DNA of 64,000 bases, taken from an uncultured Verrucomicrobiota bacterium. GTDB taxonomy: Bacteria > Verrucomicrobiota > Verrucomicrobiia > Verrucomicrobiales > DEV007. The stretch covers positions 1 through 64,000 of the forward strand of contig CACIUL010000008.1 of the NCBI GenBank assembly GCA_902589825.1, given 5' to 3'. The notes under the pieces were generated by a model, which ran no database searches, was not told the DNA's origin, and worked only from the letters and a program-made list of their open reading frames with translations. Positions 17,146-25,785 of this stretch are shown one piece after another; the stretch's first letter is position 1, and every line of letters starts with the position of its first letter. The position numbers were made by a program, and so were the translations under genes.

Positions 17146-18096
17146 ATGAAAACAAGACTGCTCTCACTCACCCTTTCCTGTACTGTCTTTCTCGCCTCGG
17201 TGGCGGCAAAAAGCGGACATCCGAATACAAAACAGCCCATCCTGGTAATACCCGGGGAAGTGACCATTGATGGAGTAACCCGTCCGGACCTGGGACGATC
17301 TTTTTGTGACAGCATCACCGGAAAACTCCTGCAAAGCGGGATGTTTACGATTGTTGACCAGGTATCAACTGACCGTCAAAGAGCAGGTAAGGAAGATAAA
17401 TCTACAGACTGGGTCAATCCAGAGGCAATCGTCAAGCAATTGGCCGGAAAAACAAGGGCGCAATACGCCTTGATCGCAAGAATGGTTTCAGAGGATGACT
17501 TCTCAAAGTTCTCGATAAAAAAACTGCGTGTTGCTGATTCCGAGGTCTTGGATGTCTATCAATCCAGTGCAGTCAGCACAGAGCGCGCAACGATGTTTGA
17601 TCTCCTGGATAAAGCAACAAATAACCTGCTCAGGGAAGCATACCAGGAACAGTCACGTATCAGGAGAAAAAACCGCCCCAGTATCATCGAAATAGAGGTG
17701 CCGGCAAAAACCGATCCTGTTAAACAAGCAGAAAAAAGCCAACCTCAGGCTGCAGTACAGGAAGCCAAGTCCCAGGACACTCCCCCGGACAACGGGGACG
17801 ACAAAACAGATAAAAAACCAAAGGAAAGTGCCCCTAAAACCGCTCAATACGCCGGGCGTATCTGTGCCATTGATGCCAAGTGGCATTTCTGTGTCATCGA
17901 GCTTGAAAAAGAAAATCTACTGCAAGTCGATGACTTGTTGCTGGTGCGCACCGGCAACCAGGAGAAGGCTCTGGGAAGGCTCAATGTATCAAGGATTGAA
18001 GGCAACAAGGCAATCGCTGATTTCAAGGGTAATATCACCCCGTCCCTCCAACTTGGTCACAAGGTCTACCGCTGGGGCGTTGCCAAAAAGAAATAA
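17146..18096 (+). CDS. Secreted CsgG/TolB-like protein with C-terminal beta domain
   Basis: Exported protein of 316 residues. The signal peptide is MKTRLLSLTLSCTVFLASVAA. Residues about 28-165 (ILVIPGEVTIDGVTRPDLGRSFCDSI, then IARMVSEDDF) resemble the CsgG/LpoB/TolB-N alpha/beta fold found in outer-membrane accessory proteins. A low-complexity charged linker (residues about 185-235, rich in Lys, Pro, Gln, Asp) leads to a beta-rich C-terminal domain (AGRICAIDAKWHFCVIELEKENLLQVDDLLLV, LGRLNVSRIEGNKAIADFKG). Domain assignments rest on pattern, not alignment. It follows the pseudokinase gene by 124 bases. Its role is unknown; periplasmic scaffold or assembly factor is an inference. Confidence 0.7.
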   Translation: MKTRLLSLTLSCTVFLASVAAKSGHPNTKQPILVIPGEVTIDGVTRPDLGRSFCDSITGKLLQSGMFTIVDQVSTDRQRAGKEDKSTDWVNPEAIVKQLAGKTRAQYALIARMVSEDDFSKFSIKKLRVADSEVLDVYQSSAVSTERATMFDLLDKATNNLLREAYQEQSRIRRKNRPSIIEIEVPAKTDPVKQAEKSQPQAAVQEAKSQDTPPDNGDDKTDKKPKESAPKTAQYAGRICAIDAKWHFCVIELEKENLLQVDDLLLVRTGNQEKALGRLNVSRIEGNKAIADFKGNITPSLQLGHKVYRWGVAKKK

Positions 18097-18101
18097 CCGT
18101 C

Positions 18102-18136
18102 AAAAAAAACCGGATCCGCCAAAGGCGAATCCGGTT
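18102..18136 (-). terminator. Rho-independent terminator of the pseudopilin gene
   Basis: Positions 18108-18120 and 18124-18136 form a 13-pair stem with a three-base loop; the one plus-strand mismatch (C18116/A18128) becomes a G-U pair in minus-strand RNA. Reading leftwards the stem ends in eight T (A run at 18102-18109). The polarity fits termination of the minus-strand gene ending at 18177. Confidence 0.85.
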
Positions 18137-18176
18137 CGTGAAACAGGTATTGGAAATAATGGGTATCCCTGCCCTG

Positions 18177-18833
18177 TTATCCCTGGGTAGGGTTGACCAT
18201 TTCTACTTCTTCCTGACCAAAGACATCAACCTTGGTTCCGCCTTTATCTTCCATAAAGCGGAATTGTTCATCAAGTGGAACCTGCTCACCTCTGCCATCG
18301 CCGTAAATGACAATGGCGTCTAGACCTTCCCAGACACCTCCAACATCTGTCTTCACATCAGTATAAGATCCGACATTGCTGGTGAAACCTGATGCAAGGA
18401 TAGGGAAGCGCGGACCGAAATCCGACAACTTGTTCACGGCATAGTGGTTTTCGCCTGCCTCGAGTGCAGTTCCCTGTGGTTCACTTGTTTCCCACAGATC
18501 ATCTCCACCTTCACGAGTGTCGCCTCTTCCGTGCCAAGCACAACCGGTCACAAAGAAAGGTTGCTCGGACTTCAGTTTCCTGATTAAGGGTTTAAGGTAA
18601 GCATTGGCATCTTCCCCGCCATCTTCAGGATCGGGAATATAGCCAAGTTTGCCCCATTCAGCATACATTGCTACCTGTATACCCTTGGCCTGACTCAGTG
18701 ACTTGGTTAATCTTGCGCTACGCTGAACGGAAGAATACACAGGCACTGAAACGCTAGCCAGAATGGCAATGATGGTAATGACCACCAGAAGTTCAATCAG
18801 GGTGAAGCCCCGATTTTTTCGTTTATTTTTCAT
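18177..18833 (-). CDS. Type II secretion/type IV pilus-like pseudopilin (GspG-like)
   Basis: Prepilin-type protein of 218 residues. MKNKRKNRGFTLIELLVVITIIAILASVSVPVY is a classic class III signal: cleavage would occur after the Gly of RGFTLIE, with Glu at mature position 5, followed by one membrane helix. The C-terminal globular part (GCAWHGRGDTREGGDDLWETSE, VYGDGRGEQVP) is typical of the many stand-alone GspG/PulG-like pseudopilins of PVC bacteria. No secretion ATPase or prepilin peptidase gene is nearby. Reading leftwards, a TATAAT -10 box lies at 18877-18872 with no good -35. The leader contains repeated C runs. Confidence 0.9.
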   Translation of the reverse strand: MKNKRKNRGFTLIELLVVITIIAILASVSVPVYSSVQRSARLTKSLSQAKGIQVAMYAEWGKLGYIPDPEDGGEDANAYLKPLIRKLKSEQPFFVTGCAWHGRGDTREGGDDLWETSEPQGTALEAGENHYAVNKLSDFGPRFPILASGFTSNVGSYTDVKTDVGGVWEGLDAIVIYGDGRGEQVPLDEQFRFMEDKGGTKVDVFGQEEVEMVNPTQG

Positions 18834-18946
18834 TTATTGTGATTTGGGGGTTGGGGGTTGTATTATGTATTATTATATCACTGCAATGAACAGACCCCTC
18901 TTCAGTAAGACGACTGGGCGTCATTCAATCAGGGGGATCCGATCAG

Positions 18947-19624
18947 TTATATTGTAGCAACAGGATGACAGCGATCAAGGCCTTTTGTCACAGGCCTTTC
19001 CATCACCCAGGAACCGATCAGACCCTGATCAGACATGGATTTCTTTCTGCATTGCCAGCCCTGATCGGTCAACAATCCATGCCAGTCTGTTACCTTGCGG
19101 GCTGTAATACCCGCAAAAATACGAAAAAACAGCAACATCAGGCAAATCAATACCCGCCCTCCTGACCGGACAAACCAGCTACCCGACGGCAACTGGAAAT
19201 CCGTAACAACCATCTTGCACCCTGGCCTGCTGACACCTTGTATGCGCCGGGAAATATCCACCAGTTCGTTCTCCCTGAAACAATCCAGAAAAAAATGCGC
19301 ACCAATGACATCCGGTTGAAACTCCAAAGGCAGTGACAGTTGATGGATATCGCCGTTTAAAAAATGCACTTTATCTGCCTTCCCTGCCACGCGCTTGCGG
19401 GCGAGATCCAGCATGGCGGTGCTCAAATCGTAACAGATGATCTCAGCACGGCATCCCTGCTTAAGAAGTGCCTCAAGGAACCTGCCATCCCCTTCCCCAA
19501 GGAGCAGTATCTGCTCTGCCTCAAGAAAGATCTCCATGTGAGCACAACGGGCACGCTGTAGACGGTTTGCAAAAACCACCTTCTCCAGAAAATGATAAGG
19601 GCGGGCTAGGAGGTTGAATCCCAC
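18947..19624 (-). CDS. Class I SAM-dependent methyltransferase
   Basis: Predicted methyltransferase of 225 residues. QILLLGEGDGRFLEALLKQG is motif I (glycine-rich SAM loop), IICYDLSTAMLDLARKR is the acidic ribose-binding loop, and HFLNGDIHQLSLPLEFQPDVIGAHFFLDCF supplies the following strands. A hydrophobic stretch (VLICLMLLFFRIFAGIT, about residues 155-175) suggests membrane contact. The GTG start at 19624 overlaps the end of the UbiA-like gene by 19 bases, so the two are translationally linked. A lipid or quinone-type substrate is plausible from that pairing but unproven. Confidence 0.8.
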   Translation of the reverse strand: MGFNLLARPYHFLEKVVFANRLQRARCAHMEIFLEAEQILLLGEGDGRFLEALLKQGCRAEIICYDLSTAMLDLARKRVAGKADKVHFLNGDIHQLSLPLEFQPDVIGAHFFLDCFRENELVDISRRIQGVSRPGCKMVVTDFQLPSGSWFVRSGGRVLICLMLLFFRIFAGITARKVTDWHGLLTDQGWQCRKKSMSDQGLIGSWVMERPVTKGLDRCHPVATI

Positions 19625-20511
19625 GGCAACAGTGGCAGATAAACAATGGCGGGAAACAGGACGGCAATATCCGCCGCCACACGCAAGAACGCAGGCGACA
19701 TCCTATGCTCAAGTGAAGCAAGAAGGGCAAGTAACGCGCCACCGGTTGTAACAGCAAGAAAAACAGGGAAGATCACGCTGCCTGACTGCATAAAGGCAAA
19801 CACGGCACCTGCCACAACGAAACCCCAGCACAGGGCAGGAAAATAAGGGACAAGCGCAGGAAAAATCTGTGGCAGCGCATTGCCGTCATTTCCTGCATCA
19901 GCACCGCGTTCCCATATGGATATCGCCATGCAATTAAGCGAACAAAGCCCCCCAAACCATAAAACCTCAGACGAATAGAGAGCATCAGGAATATCACTGG
20001 ACCAGACGTAGCCTGTCAGGGTGGTGCCGGCGGCAAAGACCATACCGGTAAAGATCTCCTTTGGAAGGACAGCCAGCATGGGCCCTGCCACCCAAATGCG
20101 GTGGATAAAATACACGATGACAAAAAGAAAGAGGACTACCCCGCAATGCAGGAGGGTCTCCGGCAATACCGTGAGGACAACAACCGCCGAAAGAATAAAC
20201 CCGGCCACTGTCAACGGCATCATGATATGAAACCTGTCGCGGTAAAACCGATGCCTTGCAGAAGCCGCCTCCGGTGCCCCAAGGCGGCGGGCATCAAGCA
20301 GCCGGTCCGCTGAGTAGATCACCCAGACAATAAGGCCAAGTGCCAGGTAATTGCTGGTGGGGATATTCAGCCGGAATGCCCCGGCGAAAAAAAACTGCCA
20401 TGCAACCGCCACCATCGGCGCATCAAGGCCGAGCACATTCAGCCAAAGCCAACAGGGAAAAGACTTGTTTTTCAAAACGGACTCATTCTCAACCCGACTA
20501 CTAAGCCTCAC
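19606..20511 (-). CDS. Polytopic membrane protein, UbiA-prenyltransferase-like
   Basis: About 301 residues with eight or nine predicted membrane helices. The stretch LGLIVWVIYSADRLLDARR resembles the first Asp-rich motif of UbiA prenyltransferases, and FYRDRFH follows a short loop as in that family. The second Asp-rich motif is not convincing, so the call is tentative. I chose GTG at 20511, 25 bases after the M48 stop; the frame remains open to 20586, inside the M48 gene. It lies between an HtpX-like protease and a methyltransferase gene. Integral membrane protein of unknown function is the safe description. Confidence 0.6.
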   Translation of the reverse strand: MRLSSRVENESVLKNKSFPCWLWLNVLGLDAPMVAVAWQFFFAGAFRLNIPTSNYLALGLIVWVIYSADRLLDARRLGAPEAASARHRFYRDRFHIMMPLTVAGFILSAVVVLTVLPETLLHCGVVLFLFVIVYFIHRIWVAGPMLAVLPKEIFTGMVFAAGTTLTGYVWSSDIPDALYSSEVLWFGGLCSLNCMAISIWERGADAGNDGNALPQIFPALVPYFPALCWGFVVAGAVFAFMQSGSVIFPVFLAVTTGGALLALLASLEHRMSPAFLRVAADIAVLFPAIVYLPLLPWDSTS

Positions 20512-20536
20512 TGGGCACGACTGTCCAGCAGGCACA

Positions 20537-22489
20537 TTATTCCATGGTGACGAAAGGCGGAACTGGACAGTCCAGCGCATCGGCAATCGCCCGCAACAAC
20601 TCAGCTTCCTGTGGGGCTATAATGCCATCGGCTACCACCGCCTTTCCACAGGCCTGCAGAATTATCTTTTTTACCGGCGCAATGGCATGCTCAACCCGGC
20701 CTAAAGCGTCATCGATATGCTGCAGGCCACAAACTGAGGCCTGCTTGAAAGGCAATTTCCCGCCGATAAAAGGCTCAATTTCCGCTGCCCCTGCGGCAAA
20801 TGCGTAATCGACTGATGAGGGATCCTCACTGCTTAAGCCCGCAAGGCTGGAGAGCAACACTGCAATCTCATCTACCAACACCGCGACCGACTTGTAGCGG
20901 TCCTCGGAAGCCTTATGCCGGTTAAAATGGATATCGAGGTGACGGCGCACGATGCGCTGCAGCATGAACTCGAAAAGATCCACCTGGCGGTCACTCTCAA
21001 TCAGGGCATTCATCAAGGCCAGAAACTGTTCATACTCTTCCTGATCCATCCGCCTTAAGCTTGGGATGGCCAGGTCAATGAGGGGAATCTTCAGAGCAGG
21101 AGACAACCCTGCCAGTTCATCCAGGCAATCAGGGTCTCGCAGGTGGCTGTCAAAATGAATCCCGGCCTGTTCCAGTTGCTTGAGTCCTGCTTCACGCAGG
21201 GCCTCCTCCTCCGGCAACAACATTGCCAGTACCAGGGCCTTGGACCCGAGCTCACTCCGGGCTGCAGCAAGCAGGGCCCCGGACACAAAGGCATGAAACT
21301 GCCGGGCATGCGCGACATGCCCGCTCTTCATCTCACCTACGTGGTCAAGGATACCGGTCACGGGAATTGTCTCGGCCAGCCCAAGTGCTGCAGGATGTGC
21401 CTCCCCGGATGCCTTTGTCCCGGCAAGGGAAGATATTCCGGGTGCCGCAGGTGAATTTTCCCCGCCCTGCAGGGGAAATACATAATCCGCCCCGGGATAG
21501 ACGCCGTCCCACTGAGGGTCAATGGCACGGATCCGCTCATCAATAGGAGGATGGGTCGCAAAGGCATTGAACATTGCCGCCTTCAGCCCGTGGGAAAAAA
21601 ACAGGTGGCTTGCCTCCTCAGCCTTGTGACTGCTTAACTTTGATCCCTCAGCAAAACCCCCGATCTTCTTAAGGGCACCCCCAATGCCCTGTGGGTTCCG
21701 GGTGAACTGCACCGCTGAGGCATCGGCCAGGAACTCACGTTGACGGGAAACGGCAGCCTTAATCAAATTGGCCATGAGCACCCCCAGATAACCGATAATC
21801 AACAGGGCCACACCAATAAGCAGGATCACCATCTGGGCCTTGCCATCATCCTTGTTGCGGGAAGAGGACCGGGGCATTGCATGCAACGCTGCCCTTCCGC
21901 AAAGGGCGATCATGAGGATACCGAACAAAAGTCCAATGAGCCGCAGGTTCAGGCGCATGTCCCCGTTGAGGATGTGACTGAACTCATGGGCAATGACTCC
22001 CTGCAGTTCATCCCGGGTCAGGCGCCTAACACAACCCCGCGTGACACCAATCACCGCGTCACTGGTGGTTCGCCCGGCGGCAAAGGCATTGATGCCATGC
22101 TCATCCTCGAGCATGTAGACCTCCGGAACGGCAATCCCGCAGGCAATTGACATTTCCTCCACGATGTTAAGCAGGACGCGCTCATGAATATCTGCACTGT
22201 CGGGATTGATCCTGTGCCCTCCCAGTGAGCGCGCAACAGCGGATCCCCCGGCACCAAGGGACATGGTCTTGAACAAGCTGCCCAGGAGAATGAGTATCAG
22301 GGTGGCACCGCCAACCTTGTAGATAATGGAGGTGTCCATCACTGGATTGTAGCCGGCTTCCATCTTCATCATCCCCCAGGAAGCCAGTAAACCGACCGAT
22401 ACGGCGATACCGAGCACGCCGATCACGAAAAACACCACTAGGAGCTTGGAACTTTTCCTCGCAGCCGCCTGACGATCAAAAAAGTCCAT
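20537..22489 (-). CDS. HtpX-like M48 metallopeptidase with TerB-like C-terminal extension
   Basis: Membrane zinc protease of 650 residues, about twice the length of HtpX. Hydrophobic segments occur near residues 17-39 and 58-78, and two more after the active site. The zinc motif HEFSH (His168, Glu169, His172) lies in GVIAHEFSHILNGD, and REFLADASAVQFTRNP provides the third ligand. NAFAAGR and THPPIDERI are also typical of HtpX. The C-terminal 300 residues end in a TerB-like helical bundle (ACGKAVVADGIIAPQEAELLRAIADAL). It may perform quality control of membrane proteins. lemA is 97 bases upstream on the same strand, a recurrent pairing. Confidence 0.88.
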   Translation of the reverse strand: MDFFDRQAAARKSSKLLVVFFVIGVLGIAVSVGLLASWGMMKMEAGYNPVMDTSIIYKVGGATLILILLGSLFKTMSLGAGGSAVARSLGGHRINPDSADIHERVLLNIVEEMSIACGIAVPEVYMLEDEHGINAFAAGRTTSDAVIGVTRGCVRRLTRDELQGVIAHEFSHILNGDMRLNLRLIGLLFGILMIALCGRAALHAMPRSSSRNKDDGKAQMVILLIGVALLIIGYLGVLMANLIKAAVSRQREFLADASAVQFTRNPQGIGGALKKIGGFAEGSKLSSHKAEEASHLFFSHGLKAAMFNAFATHPPIDERIRAIDPQWDGVYPGADYVFPLQGGENSPAAPGISSLAGTKASGEAHPAALGLAETIPVTGILDHVGEMKSGHVAHARQFHAFVSGALLAAARSELGSKALVLAMLLPEEEALREAGLKQLEQAGIHFDSHLRDPDCLDELAGLSPALKIPLIDLAIPSLRRMDQEEYEQFLALMNALIESDRQVDLFEFMLQRIVRRHLDIHFNRHKASEDRYKSVAVLVDEIAVLLSSLAGLSSEDPSSVDYAFAAGAAEIEPFIGGKLPFKQASVCGLQHIDDALGRVEHAIAPVKKIILQACGKAVVADGIIAPQEAELLRAIADALDCPVPPFVTME

Positions 22490-22586
22490 TTTGGAAAAAG
22501 ATTGCCCGTTTAATTATACCAAGGTAATCAACAACCCCTTTTTCTAGCAACAAGACCTCAGGAAAACCAGCACCGGGTTAAAAAAA

Positions 22587-23204
22587 CTAGAACTCAACCT
22601 TAACAGGATTGCCAACCTCATCACGCTCCGCAGCACCGATCTCGAACATCGACGCCTCAGAGAAATTGAACATGCCGGCAATAATGCTTGAGGGGAACAT
22701 CTCCCTCTTGTTGTTGTAGGTCATGACACTGTCGTTGTAGTGCTGGCGGGCAAAGGCAATCTTGTTCTCCGTGGTCTTGAGCTCCTCCATCAATGAGCTC
22801 ACATTCTGGTTGGCCTTCAGGTCCGGATAGCCCTCGGAAAGTGCAAACAACTTGCCAAGCGCGCCACCAAGCCCCTCCTCCGCAGCCATCAGCGCCCCCA
22901 TGCTTTGCGGATCACCAGGATTGGCCGCAGCACTCTCACGGGCTGATGTGGCGGTACTGCGGGCCTGGATCACGGCGTCAAGTGTCTCACGTTCGTGTGC
23001 CATGTAGCCCTTGACGGTCTCGACCAGGTTTGGGATAAGGTCATAACGACGCTTGAGTTGCACGTCGATCTGGGCAAAGGCATTCTTGAACTTGTTCCTC
23101 AAGGCCACAAGGGAGTTGTATATCGCAATGACCCCGAGGAGGATAATGACGACAACGCCTATCGAGATCCACAGGGTCAATTCAGCAAGAATGGGTAAAT
23201 ACAT
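22587..23204 (-). CDS. lemA: LemA family protein
   Basis: Membrane-anchored helical protein of 205 residues. One N-terminal membrane helix (LTLWISIGVVVIILLGVIAIYNSLV) is followed by LRNKFKNAFAQIDVQLKRRYDLIPNLVETVKGYMAHE, the signature region of LemA. The remaining helices (YPDLKANQNVSSLMEELKTTENKIAFARQHYND) complete the bundle, ending with FPSSIIAGMF and a short tail. Its function is unclear in most bacteria. Here it heads the minus-strand run lemA, M48 protease, UbiA-like, methyltransferase. Confidence 0.93.
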   Translation of the reverse strand: MYLPILAELTLWISIGVVVIILLGVIAIYNSLVALRNKFKNAFAQIDVQLKRRYDLIPNLVETVKGYMAHERETLDAVIQARSTATSARESAAANPGDPQSMGALMAAEEGLGGALGKLFALSEGYPDLKANQNVSSLMEELKTTENKIAFARQHYNDSVMTYNNKREMFPSSIIAGMFNFSEASMFEIGAAERDEVGNPVKVEF

Positions 23205-23338
23205 GATTGTTGGTTGTTTTCTCCGCAGGGATACCGTTTATCCTGCAGGAAAAATGGCACAAACACCAAAGAATTCGATTATAAAAAGCCCCTCTTTTTG
23301 TAATCCTACCAAAAAAAGCAATTATGCCGACAGGTCTT

Positions 23339-24307
23339 ATGAGCGCAAATTTATCCTTTGGTAAAACGCTCGAGGCGTATCACCTGCCCCTGAGCCGCAG
23401 GCGACCTGAAATCCTGCAACTCAATGTCGGCAAGCTCTGTAACCTTACCTGCAGCCACTGCCATGTGAATGCGGGCCCCCGGCGCAAGGAAATTATCAAC
23501 GCTCACACTGTCGACCGGGTCCTTGCATGGCTTGAGTCAACGGATATCACCGTTGTGGACCTGACCGGCGGCAGCCCGGAAATGATTCCCGACTTCCGGA
23601 GGTTGATCGAGACAGTACGCCAATTTGAAACCCCACGCAGGGTCATAGACCGCCTCAATGCAACCATTATTGAGGAACCCGGCTACGAATGGGTTCCAGG
23701 ATTTCTAGCTGAAAATGAAGTGGAGATTATCGCCTCCATGCCCTGTTATCAGCCGGACAACGTGGAGGAACAACGCGGCGAGGGTGTGTTTGAGGCAAGT
23801 ATTGCCGCCTTTCAAAAACTCAATGCCTTGGGCTACGGCATCGAGCCGCACCTTCGGCTCAATTTTGTCTACAACCCGAACGGCGCCTTCCTTCCCCCGG
23901 AGCAGGAAAAGCTGGAACAGGAATACCGTAAAGCGATGCGTGAGCACTTTAACATCTCTTTTAACAGCCTTTACTGCATTGCCAATATGCCCATCGCCCG
24001 TTTTGCCAGCTATCTTAAGCGCGAAGACCGCCTTGCCGATTACCTGTCCCTGCTACGGAATGCGTTCAACCCAACGACCATCGACAGCCTGATGTGCCGT
24101 GACACCATTAATGTCAACTGGCGAGGTGAAGTGTTTGATTGCGACTTCAACCAGATGCTCAAGCTGCCCACAGAGGAAAACGGCAGGCACATCAGGGCAT
24201 GGGAAATTGATCCGGACACCTTCAGCAATCTGCCCATCCGCACCGGTTCACATTGTTTCGGCTGCACAGCAGGAGCCGGGAGCTCCTGTAGCGGCTCACT
24301 GACCTGA
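23339..24307 (+). CDS. arsS: Arsenosugar biosynthesis-type radical SAM protein
   Basis: Radical SAM enzyme of about 322 residues. LCNLTCSHCHVNAGPRR carries the Cx3Cx2C iron-sulfur motif (Cys34, Cys38, Cys41 from this start) in the form characteristic of the ArsS family. VDLTGGSPEM is the SAM-contacting segment. The C terminus has further cysteines (GEVFDCDFNQ, then SHCFGCTAGAGSSCSG), which fit the family's Cys-rich tail. ArsS takes part in arsenosugar synthesis downstream of arsenic methylation, but no arsM or other arsenic gene is in the window. I chose ATG 23339 with AGG four bases upstream; ATG 23324 is also possible. A sulfatase follows after 26 bases. Confidence 0.85.
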   Translation: MSANLSFGKTLEAYHLPLSRRRPEILQLNVGKLCNLTCSHCHVNAGPRRKEIINAHTVDRVLAWLESTDITVVDLTGGSPEMIPDFRRLIETVRQFETPRRVIDRLNATIIEEPGYEWVPGFLAENEVEIIASMPCYQPDNVEEQRGEGVFEASIAAFQKLNALGYGIEPHLRLNFVYNPNGAFLPPEQEKLEQEYRKAMREHFNISFNSLYCIANMPIARFASYLKREDRLADYLSLLRNAFNPTTIDSLMCRDTINVNWRGEVFDCDFNQMLKLPTEENGRHIRAWEIDPDTFSNLPIRTGSHCFGCTAGAGSSCSGSLT

Positions 24308-24335
24308 AAAAAAATGCGCACATCGAGGTGCGCAT
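24307..24335. promoter_or_regulatory. Hairpin between arsS and the sulfatase, covering the sulfatase start
   Basis: ATGCGCAC (24314-24321) pairs perfectly with GTGCGCAT (24328-24335) around a six-base loop. The GAGG ribosome-binding sequence (24325-24328) lies in the loop and at the stem edge. The first two bases of the likely start codon (ATG at 24334) are in the right arm. Eight A precede the left arm, so minus-strand RNA would end in a T run like a terminator, but no minus-strand gene needs one here. Confidence 0.5.
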
Positions 24336-25785
24336 GTATCCTGCCCCCATGAAATTCCTGAAACGCTTCCTGCTACCCCTTATCATCACAATCCCGCCGG
24401 TAATGGGGATCTCTGCCGGAAAAAACAACACGAATTTCCTGCTCATCACCGTTGATGACATGAGTTGTGATTCCACAGGAGTGTTCGGCTGCCCCCTGCC
24501 CGGCATCACACCCAACGTTGACCGGCTTGCCGCTGAGGGACTGCGCTTCGAGCATGGGCACGTGACGGTCGCCATCTGCCAACCCTGCAGAGCGGTATGG
24601 ATGACAGGCCGATATCCGCACAATTCCGGGGCACTTGGTTTTGACAGAATCAATCAGGGTGTTCCCACCCTCCCGGAAGCACTTCAGGCGGCCGGTTACC
24701 ATACCGGCCTCATGGCCAAGCATGGCCATGTCGTGCCTTCACGGGCAGCGGCATTCGACGAGATTGTCGCTGCAAAGGAACTGAAAAACGGACGTTCCCC
24801 GGAACTCTTTGGCAAGCGGGCCGCCAACTTTTTCGCGACGGCAAAGAAAGCCGGAAAGCCATTCTTCCTGATGGCCAACTCCCAGGATCCGCACCGGCCT
24901 TTTATCGGCAGCAAACAGGAGAATGCCGCCAAGAAACGCGACAAGAAAAACAAGAGCCACCAATACGGTGGCGGCTTTCCGGAGGCAAAGGTGGCCTTTG
25001 ACCCGGAAAAAATCCCCTTACCCGGCTTCCTGCCCGATTTACCCGACATCCGCAAGGAACTCAGTGAATACTTTACCTCGGTACAGCGGGCCGATGCCAT
25101 TACGGGCGCCGTGTTAAAGGCGCTGGATGATTCCGGAATGCGTGACAACACCCTTGTCATGTTTCTCTCTGACCACGGAATGCCCCTTCCCTACGCAAAG
25201 ACCAATTGCTGGCATCATAGTACACGCACACCCTGGATTGTACGCTGGCCAGGCAAAATCAAGGAAGGCAGCCACGACAAGGAGCACGTCATAGGAGGTG
25301 TCGACCTTGCACCAACTGTTCTTGATGCCCTTGGCTTGCCGCCCCTTGCGGGCGCAGACGGACGTTCATTCCTGCCGCTGCTGAAAGGTAATAAACAGGA
25401 CGGACGCGACATCGCTTTTGCCCATATCAATACCATCGCCAGCAAGCGAGCCTATACCATGCGTGCGGTCATCACGCGCGATTTCCGCTACATCTGGAAC
25501 GGTTGGCATGACGGTGAGACCAGCTTCCGCAATGAATCGCTCAGTGGCCTCACCTGGAAGGCAATGACAGGTGCCGCGAAAGCCAACACAGCAATTGCCG
25601 CCAGGGTTGAATTCTACTCCAAACGCGTTCCCGAAGAACTCTATCATACCACCAGGGATCCCGACGCCCTGAACAACCTGATCACCGATCCGTCACAAGA
25701 AAAACGCATTGCGGCCCTCAGGGAAAAACTGGGTGCCCACATGAAGAAATCCCGGGATCCACAACTGAAAAAATTCGCAAGGTAA
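24334..25785 (+). CDS. Secreted sulfatase with CQPCR active-site motif
   Basis: Type I sulfatase of about 483 residues. The signal peptide lies at residues about 6-28 (MKFLKRFLLPLIITIPPVMGISA). LLITVDDMSCDSTGVFG gives the metal Asp pair. The formylglycine signature is ICQPCRAVWMTGR with Cys82 as the likely modified residue; a second Cys (85) replaces the usual Ser, which the minimal C-x-P-x-R consensus tolerates. LSDHGMPLPYAKTNCWHHSTRTPWIVRWPG resembles sulfatases of the S1_8 type. GTG 24328 and ATG 24349 are alternative starts; ATG 24334 has GAGG five bases upstream. It is probably transcribed with arsS, whose stop is 26 bases away. Confidence 0.88.
   Translation: MYPAPMKFLKRFLLPLIITIPPVMGISAGKNNTNFLLITVDDMSCDSTGVFGCPLPGITPNVDRLAAEGLRFEHGHVTVAICQPCRAVWMTGRYPHNSGALGFDRINQGVPTLPEALQAAGYHTGLMAKHGHVVPSRAAAFDEIVAAKELKNGRSPELFGKRAANFFATAKKAGKPFFLMANSQDPHRPFIGSKQENAAKKRDKKNKSHQYGGGFPEAKVAFDPEKIPLPGFLPDLPDIRKELSEYFTSVQRADAITGAVLKALDDSGMRDNTLVMFLSDHGMPLPYAKTNCWHHSTRTPWIVRWPGKIKEGSHDKEHVIGGVDLAPTVLDALGLPPLAGADGRSFLPLLKGNKQDGRDIAFAHINTIASKRAYTMRAVITRDFRYIWNGWHDGETSFRNESLSGLTWKAMTGAAKANTAIAARVEFYSKRVPEELYHTTRDPDALNNLITDPSQEKRIAALREKLGAHMKKSRDPQLKKFAR

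Noticed and set aside
24307-24335. Intrinsic terminator for arsS
   Set aside because: The T run exists only in minus-strand sense; on the arsS strand no T run follows the stem.
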